A stretch of 56,077 nucleotides of DNA from NCBI GenBank assembly GCA_902605935.1, contig CACLEI010000006.1:1-56077 (forward strand), in the 5' to 3' direction. Position numbers and translations under genes: made by a program. Origin of the DNA: an uncultured SAR86 cluster bacterium (GTDB lineage Bacteria; Pseudomonadota; Gammaproteobacteria; Magnimaribacterales; Magnimaribacteraceae). The notes below the pieces were generated by a model, which had not been told where the DNA came from, ran no database searches, and worked only from the letters and a program-made list of their open reading frames with translations. Positions 49,523 to 56,077 of the stretch are shown one piece after another; position 1 is the stretch's first letter; the number at the start of each line of letters is the position of its first letter.

Positions 49523-51727
49523 TTACTCTTGTCCAAACCAAGTGTATTGAGGAGCTTCCATATTTCCTAGGGCTACCTCTCTATCTTCATGAGCTCTTGC
49601 TTTTACATAATGATGAATATTTTCTACTTCCTGTTCTGTAAGTACATCTGAAAAAGATGCCATGCCACCTCCTGCCAAGAGACCTTCTAATACTATCTGA
49701 TTAAAAGCATCATGGACTCCTGCAGACATTTTTCTTAAATCAGGTATCGCACCTCCTGATTTGACTACAAAACCATGGCACACAGCACAATTTTCATTAT
49801 ATTTACTTTCGCCATCTTGAAGTTGATCGATACTTACTTGAACTAGTTTTTGTTCTGGAATAGTAGTATCTCTTACATCTGGTATTGGTAAAGTTTCTTG
49901 TCCTCCTAATTTAAAAACCAACAACCTTCCGAAATTGTTGTAAGTTAAAGATGCTTGTATTTCTATCGGAGGTAATGGTTCTCCGCCAAATAAGTCACCT
50001 CCACCTGAGCCGGTGAGAATTGAGACATACTGCTCTCCATCTATTTCAAATGTTATTGGTGGAGCAAGCATAGAAGTATAAGTATTGAACTCCCAAAGTC
50101 TTTCGCCAGTGTCTTTATCATAGGCAGAAAACATGCCAAGAGCATCGCCCTGGAAAACTAGACCTCCAGCAGTTGCAAGAACACCCCCATTCCAATAATG
50201 TGGAATAGGCACAGACCATTTTGTTTCTCCTGTTAGTGGATCAAATGCCTTTAAAAATCCACCAGGTTTTGGTTGTGAATCAAGATTATTGAGGATGTTT
50301 TGAGCTAATGAACTCATTTCAATTCCCATATTCCACTTACCTGGAGTCCATTTAAATATACCGGTCTTTTTGTAGTCTTCCTGTACAGCATAGAAGAATG
50401 GATTTTCTTGAGTTGGTATGTAAGCGAGACCCGAATCAATATCAACAGACATAGCTTGCCAGTTATGAGCGCCTAAGGGTCCAGGAAGTACCCACGCACC
50501 ATTATCAGAATAATCAACTTCAGGATTTTCAACTGGTCTTCCAGTTTCTAAATCAACATGTGTTGCCCATGTAACTGCTGCAAAAGGATGGGCTCTAAGC
50601 ACCTTACCATTTGATCGATCAATTACATAAAAGAAACCATTTTTTGGAGCTTGAAGCAAAACCTTTTTCATTTCTCCATCAATTTCCATATCGGCCAGAG
50701 CCATATCCTGAACGGCTGTATAATCCCAATTATCTTCAGGAGTAGTTTGGTAGTGCCATTTATAAACACCCGTGTCGGCATCCACAGCTACGATAGATGA
50801 TAGGAATAAATTATCGCCTCCACCTGGAGATCTTATTTCTCTTGTCCATGGTGAACCATTACCGACACCAAGATATATATTATTAAATTCAGAATCATAG
50901 ACTATTGAATTCCAAACAGTTCCTCCGCCTCCAAATTCCCACCAATCTGTACCTTTCCATGTCTTAGCAGCCATCTCCATAGCAGGATCTTCAAAACCTA
51001 AAGCAGGATTTCCAGGGACTGTAAAAAATCTCCATTCCTGATCTCCAGTCTCTGAATCATAGGCAGTCACATAACCTCTGACTCCATATTCGGCTCCACC
51101 ATTACCTATATATACTTTTCCTTTAGCAACTCTAGGCGCTCCAGTTATCGTATAGGACCTTTCCCGATCAATAATTGTATCTACTTCCCAAATCTTCTCC
51201 CCAGTCTCTGCATTCAAAGCAAATAATCGACCATCTAAACTGGCTGAGTAAACTTTTCCGTTGTACACAGCAACGCCTCTGTTTACAACATCACAACAAG
51301 CTTTTCTCGCCCATTCACCGGGTACTTTTGGATCGAAACTCCAAACAGTCTCTCCAGTCAAAGCTTCTACAGCATAAACTCTGCTCCATGTACTTGTAAA
51401 AAACATTATTCCATCGACAACAATAGGTGTTGCTTCCAATGCTCTGTTCGTACCCATGTCTTTTGACCACACTAGACCAAGATTAGAGACACTATCCTTA
51501 TTGATCTGCTTGAGTGGAGAGAATCTTCGTTCATCATAAGTTCTTCCGAAAGCTAGCCAATTTCCAGGTTCCGATTCAGCAGTCAATATTCTCTCATCAT
51601 CAATCAAACCTATTGAAGATGAACCTGATACTTCAGAACTTTCTATTAATTCTTTCTCATTTGAATTACTACATCCTGTAGTAACTAACATTAGTAACAG
51701 TCCCATGTAGAAGATTTTATTTTTCAT
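49523..51727 (-). CDS. PQQ-dependent quinohaemoprotein alcohol dehydrogenase
   Basis: 734 residues: lipoprotein-like signal ending at Cys19, an eight-bladed propeller with repeated AxDxxTGxxxW motifs, the vicinal disulfide Cys144-Cys145 (RKACCDVVNRG), catalytic Asp335 (EDNWDYTAVQ), and a C-terminal cytochrome c with CAVCH at 647-651 and a Met ligand near 689. It oxidises alcohols or aldehydes in the periplasm and passes electrons to the respiratory chain. Residue 337 is Thr where XoxF-type lanthanide enzymes have Asp, so calcium use is predicted. No PQQ synthesis genes are in the window. Confidence 0.92.
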   Translation of the reverse strand: MKNKIFYMGLLLMLVTTGCSNSNEKELIESSEVSGSSSIGLIDDERILTAESEPGNWLAFGRTYDERRFSPLKQINKDSVSNLGLVWSKDMGTNRALEATPIVVDGIMFFTSTWSRVYAVEALTGETVWSFDPKVPGEWARKACCDVVNRGVAVYNGKVYSASLDGRLFALNAETGEKIWEVDTIIDRERSYTITGAPRVAKGKVYIGNGGAEYGVRGYVTAYDSETGDQEWRFFTVPGNPALGFEDPAMEMAAKTWKGTDWWEFGGGGTVWNSIVYDSEFNNIYLGVGNGSPWTREIRSPGGGDNLFLSSIVAVDADTGVYKWHYQTTPEDNWDYTAVQDMALADMEIDGEMKKVLLQAPKNGFFYVIDRSNGKVLRAHPFAAVTWATHVDLETGRPVENPEVDYSDNGAWVLPGPLGAHNWQAMSVDIDSGLAYIPTQENPFFYAVQEDYKKTGIFKWTPGKWNMGIEMSSLAQNILNNLDSQPKPGGFLKAFDPLTGETKWSVPIPHYWNGGVLATAGGLVFQGDALGMFSAYDKDTGERLWEFNTYTSMLAPPITFEIDGEQYVSILTGSGGGDLFGGEPLPPIEIQASLTYNNFGRLLVFKLGGQETLPIPDVRDTTIPEQKLVQVSIDQLQDGESKYNENCAVCHGFVVKSGGAIPDLRKMSAGVHDAFNQIVLEGLLAGGGMASFSDVLTEQEVENIHHYVKARAHEDREVALGNMEAPQYTWFGQE

Positions 51728-51818
51728 TGATTACCTCAATTTTTTATTTACTCTAACTCTTTTTTTTATCTATTGGAATATAAGAACGTAATAATTTTTA
51801 CTATGTTATTGTATTAAT

Positions 51819-52349
51819 ATGAAAAGATTAGTAGCAATTCTTATTTTATTTTTTCCCTTGATGACCATGACAAAAGTTATAGATAATTTAGATAATGAAA
51901 GAGTTGAATGGTTACCTTTCTCAGATCAAGTTATGGGGGGCATTTCTGAAATTAACTTTTCTGAAAGAAAAGAAGAAGAAATGTCTTTTTACCATATGGA
52001 AGGAAAGGTGAGCACAGAAAATAACGGTGGTTTTATCCAATTTAGAGCTGGAGTTGTTATAGATGAAATTCCCTATGAAGGTTTAAGAATAATGACCAGA
52101 GGAAATGGAGAAGAGTATTTTATTCATGTTAGAACTCCAAAAACCCTTCTACCTTGGAATTATTACGCCGCATCTTTCAATACAACTAATGACTGGCAAT
52201 ATATTGAGATACCCTTTGATTCATTTAAAAAATCAGGACTCATATTGCCACGAAAGTTTAAAGCATCTGATATTAAATCGATTGGAATCGTGGCTTTTGG
52301 TAAAGATTTTTATGCGGATATTGATTTAGCTAGTATTGAGCTTTACTAA
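51819..52349 (+). CDS. CIA30-family protein, probably exported
   Basis: 176 residues. A hydrophobic N-terminus (MKRLVAILILFFPLMTMTK) looks like a signal peptide or anchor. The CIA30/galactose-binding-like domain is clear: WLPFSDQVMGGISEINF, GGFIQFRAGV, YEGLRIMTRGNG, YAASFNTTNDWQYIEIPFDSFKKSG. In mitochondria CIA30 (NDUFAF1) helps assemble complex I; bacterial relatives are of unknown role. It is divergent from the PQQ dehydrogenase, and its last 4 bp overlap the convergent crotonase gene. Confidence 0.85.
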   Translation: MKRLVAILILFFPLMTMTKVIDNLDNERVEWLPFSDQVMGGISEINFSERKEEEMSFYHMEGKVSTENNGGFIQFRAGVVIDEIPYEGLRIMTRGNGEEYFIHVRTPKTLLPWNYYAASFNTTNDWQYIEIPFDSFKKSGLILPRKFKASDIKSIGIVAFGKDFYADIDLASIELY

Positions 52350-53152
52350 TCTAGATCTTTGAAATTTGGTTTTCTTTTTTCAGCAAAAGCCTTTACACCT
52401 TCTTTGAAATCTTTTGAATCGAGTCTAATTCTTTGGGTTTCTTTTTCATAATCCAATTGTTCGCTCAAAGAACCAGACAAAGCTTTATCATGAGCTTTCA
52501 CTATTTCTTTAAGTCCAGTAATTGGTCCATTAGCTAACTTCTTGGCTATCTCTTCAGCTTTTGGAATTAATTCCTCATCTGGAACACAGTCCCAGATAAG
52601 CCCCCATTCTTTCGCTTGCTTTGCTGAAATGTCTTCGCCCAGAAGTCCCATACCATTAGCTCTGGCTCTTCCAATTAAATTAGGCACAAGCCAGGATGCT
52701 CCCACATCAGAAATGATACCTAGATTCGGTCCAAAAACTAATTTAAATTTTGCAGATTCTGAGGCTATAACAATATCTCCTGTAAGAGCTAACCCAACAC
52801 CACCTCCAGCAGCAATTCCATTGATCGCATTCACAACAGGTTTTGTAGATTGCGTTATAGCTTTTACAAGAGGATTAAATGCATTTTCCATATTCATAGA
52901 ACCAGCTTCTCCTGCTGACAAGCCCTCTGTTTTAGGCCAGCCACCTTCAATTAAATCTGCTCCGGAGCAGAAACCTCTTCCATTACCTGTGATAATAATA
53001 GATCTTACTTTTTTATCCGATTTAGCTTCATATAAGGCATCTAAAAGACCCATTATAAGGTCTGCATTCATCGCATTAAGGACTTCAGGTCTATTAAGAC
53101 TGAGTTTTAGTACTCCATCATTATTTAATTCTTTTTGTATCGCATCATTCAT
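52346..53152 (-). CDS. Crotonase, PaaG-like enoyl-CoA isomerase/hydratase
   Basis: 268 residues: oxyanion loop FCSGADLIEG, second loop INGIAAGGGVGLALTGDI, then LVFGPNLGIISDVGASW. The Asp in ISDVGASW sits where PaaG-type isomerases carry their catalytic Asp, and the first hydratase Glu is Gly, so isomerase chemistry is favoured over hydration. The C-terminus FAEKRKPNFKDLD is family-typical. It lies 7 bp downstream of the MFS gene on the same strand, probably one operon for uptake and CoA-linked degradation. Confidence 0.84.
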   Translation of the reverse strand: MNDAIQKELNNDGVLKLSLNRPEVLNAMNADLIMGLLDALYEAKSDKKVRSIIITGNGRGFCSGADLIEGGWPKTEGLSAGEAGSMNMENAFNPLVKAITQSTKPVVNAINGIAAGGGVGLALTGDIVIASESAKFKLVFGPNLGIISDVGASWLVPNLIGRARANGMGLLGEDISAKQAKEWGLIWDCVPDEELIPKAEEIAKKLANGPITGLKEIVKAHDKALSGSLSEQLDYEKETQRIRLDSKDFKEGVKAFAEKRKPNFKDLD

Positions 53153-53159
53153 AATTTAT

Positions 53160-54407
53160 CTAATCAAATTGCTTCTCTGTACTGGCAAAGAGAAAGTAAA
53201 AGATTCCTCCAAAAAAAGTAACTCCAGCAACTACGTAAAATACCATATCCCATGAATTAGTTGTATCAAGAATTATGCCTGTCAAAATACCTCCAACTAA
53301 ACCAGGTAAGGCAGCCACCATATTTGTGATTCCCATTAATCTTCCTGTATGTTTCGGTCCTATATCTGCATGGTTTACTATAAAACCTCCCGCACTAAAA
53401 CCACCAAAAACATTTCCTAAACACATGATTGCAATAATACCTGCAACACTCTCAAGTTCGGGGACAATACATAGACAGATACCGCTTCCTCCAAAGGCTA
53501 TTGAATTACAAAGTTTTCTCACAGTTAAAAGGTTCATACCTTTATTGGTTAAGTAATCTGCAAAATAACCTCCAATATTTATAAACAAAAAAGAGGCAAT
53601 GTGCGGCAGCATAGCAAGAACTCCTACTGCAGCCATTGGAATCCCAAGGCCGTCTTTTATAAAAATTGGTAGCCATGAAAGAAATACGAATAAACTGTAG
53701 TTACTGCAAAAATGTGCAACTGTTATTGCCCATAAAGGAAGGTTTGTTCTTAATTTAGAAAAAGGAAGTGTCTCAGCTTTTTCACTTGCTGGAGCATTAT
53801 TGAGAATATAATCTAATTCCTCAGCAGAAATATTTACGTCTTCCTTCGGTGTTGATTGAACAATATTTTTCCAAAAAATATACCAAATAAAGCCTAATCC
53901 TCCATAAAGATAAAAAGCCCATTGCCAACTCAAGTTTAAGATAATTACTGGAGTTACCACTAACCCAAATATAGTTCCTATTGGAATAGCACTGTTGGTT
54001 ATCGCGACAGATCTGGCTCTCTCGCTAAAAGGGATCCATCTTGCATATAAGCTATGCCATGCAGGAAAAGTAATACCTTCACCTAGACCCATGCCTATTC
54101 TCGCGATGATTAGGGATATAAAGCCTCCAAAGAAAGCCCAAGGAGTTATAAAGGTAAATAAAGACCAAACAAGTAACCCAACTCCAAGAACTATTTTCGC
54201 ACCTATTCTGTCAGAAAGAACTCCTCCATAGATTTGCGTCACCATGTAACCAATGTAAAAACTACCTAAAATAATTCCTTTTTGTGTTTCTGACCATCCA
54301 GCCTCTTCACTCATAGGAATAATAGCTAAGGAAATTACCACTCTATCTATGTAACAAATAAAAACTGCTGCAACAGTTAATGCAATTACTTTAAATCTTT
54401 GATGCAT
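53160..54407 (-). CDS. MFS transporter, anion:cation symporter (ACS) family
   Basis: 415 residues with 12 membrane segments. FICYIDRVVISLAIIPMSEEAGWSETQKG, FYIGYMVTQIYGGVLSDRIGAK and RIGMGLGEGITFPAWHSLYARWIPFSERAR are characteristic of the SLC17-like ACS branch (hexuronate, phthalate and sulfonate-type organic anion uptake). The central loop lies at about residues 190-215. Co-transcribed with a PaaG-like crotonase and divergent from a CoA transferase, it may import the acid these enzymes degrade. The ligand is not readable. Confidence 0.87.
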   Translation of the reverse strand: MHQRFKVIALTVAAVFICYIDRVVISLAIIPMSEEAGWSETQKGIILGSFYIGYMVTQIYGGVLSDRIGAKIVLGVGLLVWSLFTFITPWAFFGGFISLIIARIGMGLGEGITFPAWHSLYARWIPFSERARSVAITNSAIPIGTIFGLVVTPVIILNLSWQWAFYLYGGLGFIWYIFWKNIVQSTPKEDVNISAEELDYILNNAPASEKAETLPFSKLRTNLPLWAITVAHFCSNYSLFVFLSWLPIFIKDGLGIPMAAVGVLAMLPHIASFLFINIGGYFADYLTNKGMNLLTVRKLCNSIAFGGSGICLCIVPELESVAGIIAIMCLGNVFGGFSAGGFIVNHADIGPKHTGRLMGITNMVAALPGLVGGILTGIILDTTNSWDMVFYVVAGVTFFGGIFYFLFASTEKQFD

Positions 54408-54511
54408 TAAAAATTTCTCCCCATAATTCTTACAAGATACCTCGTAATAAGATTAATTAAAATTTTTTTTGTAAATTCGTTATTATATTTATTAATGAAA
54501 GGGAGAAGACT

Positions 54512-55744
54512 TTGGGAACTTTAAAAAAAGATTACTTATTAAGTGGTGTAAAAGTTATAGATGCTGCAAGTTTTATAGCTGGACCTTCAGCTGCAACAAT
54601 AATGTCTGATTATGGAGCAGAAGTAATAAAGATTGAACCGCAAAACGGAGATAGCTTGAGGAATTTGATCACTAACGGAAGAATGCCTGAAGGACCTGAA
54701 AATTACTGCTGGGAATTAACTTCTCGGAATAAAAAAAGTGTTTCTCTCAATTTAAAAGATGAAAAAGCTCATAACATCCTAATTGATCTTATAAAAGAAG
54801 CTGACGTCTTTATAACTAATATGCCATTTCCAATAAGAAAAAAATTAAAAATAACATCTGATGACATAAGGCCACATAACGCCAAACTAATTTATGCCTC
54901 TCTAACTGGATATGGTGAAGTTGGTCCCGATGCAGATAGGACTGCTTATGACTCAGTTGCCTGGTGGGCTAGAAGTGGATTAATGGATTTTGTCAGACCT
55001 TCTAATAACTCTCCTGTTGCATGGTCAACACCAGGCATGGGAGACCATCCTACTGGTATGGCTTTATACGGAGCGATAATGACTGCTTTATTTAATAGAG
55101 AAAAAACAGGAAAGGGGGGAGAAGTATCTACTTCATTAATGGCAAATGGAGCCTGGGCAAACGGAGTTTTTATCCAAGCAGCTTTAATGGATATTGAATT
55201 TCCAGAAAGAACTGAGCCTCTGCCGAGACACCCTTTTTATGATTTTTACCAAACAAAAGATAATAGAGAATTTGCACTTGGTATGATTAATTCAAGAATT
55301 GAATGGCCAAAACTCACTGAAGTACTAGATAGAGCTGATTGGTTGCAAAGAGAACTATTTGATTTTGATGATGCTTTCCAAAATGCAGATATACTTAGAT
55401 CAGAATTATCAGAAGAATTTAAGAAGAGATCACTTGATGAAATAAATCAACTTTTACGGAACTCTGGTGTTACTTATGGTGTACTCGGCAAAACTACTGA
55501 TCATAGAGATGATAAGCAATTTTTAGAAACAAAAACTTTGGTTCCTCTAAACCATGAATCTTTTGAGAATCTATTAACAATCAATAGTCCTTTTACAATT
55601 CAAGATGAGGATAAGATAGATTTTTCTAGGGCTCCCAATGTAGGCGAACATACTAAAGAAGTTCTGGAGAATATAGGATATTCAGATAGTGAATTAGAAG
55701 ATTTAAAAAATGGATCCTCCATTTATTGGCCTAATGAGCTTTAA
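54512..55744 (+). CDS. CaiB/BaiF family (class III) CoA transferase
   Basis: 410 residues: LSGVKVIDAASFIAGPSAATIMSDYGAEVIKIE (family N-terminus), NKKSVSLNLKDEKA, ITNMP, and LIYASLTGYGEVGPDADRTAYDSVAWW, where the catalytic Asp is the one in ADRTAYDS. It moves CoA between carboxylates without a covalent ping-pong. The start is TTG at 54512 with GGGAGAAG upstream; no ATG is usable. It is divergent from the MFS/crotonase pair and may activate the imported acid. A lipoprotein amidohydrolase follows by 3 bp. Confidence 0.9.
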   Translation: MGTLKKDYLLSGVKVIDAASFIAGPSAATIMSDYGAEVIKIEPQNGDSLRNLITNGRMPEGPENYCWELTSRNKKSVSLNLKDEKAHNILIDLIKEADVFITNMPFPIRKKLKITSDDIRPHNAKLIYASLTGYGEVGPDADRTAYDSVAWWARSGLMDFVRPSNNSPVAWSTPGMGDHPTGMALYGAIMTALFNREKTGKGGEVSTSLMANGAWANGVFIQAALMDIEFPERTEPLPRHPFYDFYQTKDNREFALGMINSRIEWPKLTEVLDRADWLQRELFDFDDAFQNADILRSELSEEFKKRSLDEINQLLRNSGVTYGVLGKTTDHRDDKQFLETKTLVPLNHESFENLLTINSPFTIQDEDKIDFSRAPNVGEHTKEVLENIGYSDSELEDLKNGSSIYWPNEL

Positions 55745-55747
55745 AGA

Positions 55748-56077
55748 ATGAAAACTTACATAAAACAAATATCAGCTCTTTTCTTTATATCACTCATTAT
55801 TTCTTGCTCAAAAGAAGAGGTATGTTATGAAGCAGATTTGGTTTTAGTAAATAGTAAAATCTATACTGCCAATGCAGATCAATGGGAAGCAGCAGCCCTG
55901 GCTATTTTAGGTGATAAATTTATCTTTATTGGTAGTAATGACGATTCCTCTTCTTACGCGTGCGGATCTAATAGAGTTTTAGATTTAAAAGATTCCTTTG
56001 TATTCCCAGGATTCATTGACGCACATGCACATCTTAAAGGTATAGGTTACAGAGAAATAACTCTCAATCTTCAGGGT
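55748..56077 (+). CDS. Lipoprotein amidohydrolase (YtcJ-like), N-terminal fragment
   Basis: 110 codons are readable before the window ends. A lipoprotein signal (LFFISLIISC, lipid Cys20) is followed by ADLVLVNSKIYTANADQW and FPGFIDAHAHLKGIG, in which His93 and His95 are the first metal ligands of the amidohydrolase-3/YtcJ branch. Such enzymes hydrolyse amides or imides, with unknown natural substrates; here it would be anchored in the periplasm. ATG three bases after the CoA transferase stop suggests co-transcription. The rest of the active site is beyond the window. Confidence 0.82.
   Translation, partial: MKTYIKQISALFFISLIISCSKEEVCYEADLVLVNSKIYTANADQWEAAALAILGDKFIFIGSNDDSSSYACGSNRVLDLKDSFVFPGFIDAHAHLKGIGYREITLNLQG

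Noticed and set aside
52542-53255. 237-codon open frame on the plus strand opposite the crotonase gene
   Set aside because: It mirrors the minus-strand crotonase, has no recognisable motif and biased Ser/Pro/Ile content typical of an antisense shadow.
1-56077. tRNA, rRNA, CRISPR, insertion sequence, integron or prophage
   Set aside because: No cloverleaf-sized gap with conserved arms, no regularly spaced repeats, no transposase or integrase and no terminal inverted repeats were seen; genes fill almost all the DNA.

Overview
This 56 kb window is AT-rich, very gene-dense DNA. It has about 64 protein genes, no intergenic gap over about 210 bp, and no rRNA, tRNA, insertion sequence, prophage or CRISPR that I could recognise. 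Gene content points to a streamlined marine gammaproteobacterium, perhaps SAR86-like. The reasons are low GC, GuaB and GuaC closest in memory to enterobacterial forms, a TonB-dependent receptor, many glutathione S-transferase-like (GST), short-chain dehydrogenase/reductase (SDR) and crotonase genes, a photolyase and a PQQ dehydrogenase. The taxonomic guess is inference. The sequence shows only the composition and gene set.

Layout. 1-3.8 kb: the 3' end of fumC, then phhB, an alpha/beta hydrolase, and on the minus strand an MFS carrier and an SDR. 3.85-7.4 kb: guaB-guaA plus a small translationally coupled gene. 7.4-12.7 kb: a GNAT, a YciB-like membrane protein, a MAPEG protein, a small exported protein, a deacetylase/formyltransferase pair and a crotonase. 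12.8-25.1 kb: a plus-strand run with a conserved CxxC protein, a YdjM-like membrane protein, an FAD oxidoreductase, a PTP-like phosphatase, a methyltransferase, guaC, an MTHFR-like enzyme, a class III aminotransferase, a GST-like protein, a CoA-binding protein, two crotonases and small membrane proteins. 25.1-30.4 kb: an NTF2-like protein, yghU, an NCS2 purine permease and a TonB-dependent receptor with a clear terminator. 30.4-49.5 kb: a 19 kb co-directional run. It holds a purine phosphoribosyltransferase, GST, SDR, old-yellow-enzyme, CmcJ-type oxygenase, second class III aminotransferase, Tat-exported PhoD-like phosphatase, GST, TauE/SafE exporter, SDR, photolyase, DUF4396, ACT protein, two GSTs, sterol-desaturase-like hydroxylase, apt plus a nucleosidase, GNAT, SDR, GFA-like protein and a three-gene MotA/ExbB-like membrane module. 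49.5-56.1 kb: a PQQ quinohaemoprotein dehydrogenase, a CIA30 protein, a PaaG-like crotonase, an MFS carrier, a CaiB-type CoA transferase and the start of a lipoprotein amidohydrolase.

How genes work together. Purine metabolism is heavily represented: guaB, guaA, guaC, an NCS2 permease, two phosphoribosyltransferases, and a nucleosidase overlapping apt. Glutathione-linked chemistry is a second theme (six GST-fold proteins, MAPEG, GFA). Acyl-CoA and small-molecule catabolism is a third (four crotonases, a CoA transferase, SDRs, OYE, PQQ dehydrogenase).

The best candidates for an undescribed system are two. One is the trio at 47731-49522: a MotA/TolQ-like channel, a one-TM partner with an intramembrane Asp and a periplasmic beta domain, and a two-TM protein with a proline-rich tail. 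The other is the tightly packed cassette at 34080-40116 (oxygenase, divergent PLP enzyme, Tat phosphatase, GST, exporter, SDR). Smaller points include a probable leaderless guaB promoter and a 10-codon leader ORF overlapping the FAD oxidoreductase start.
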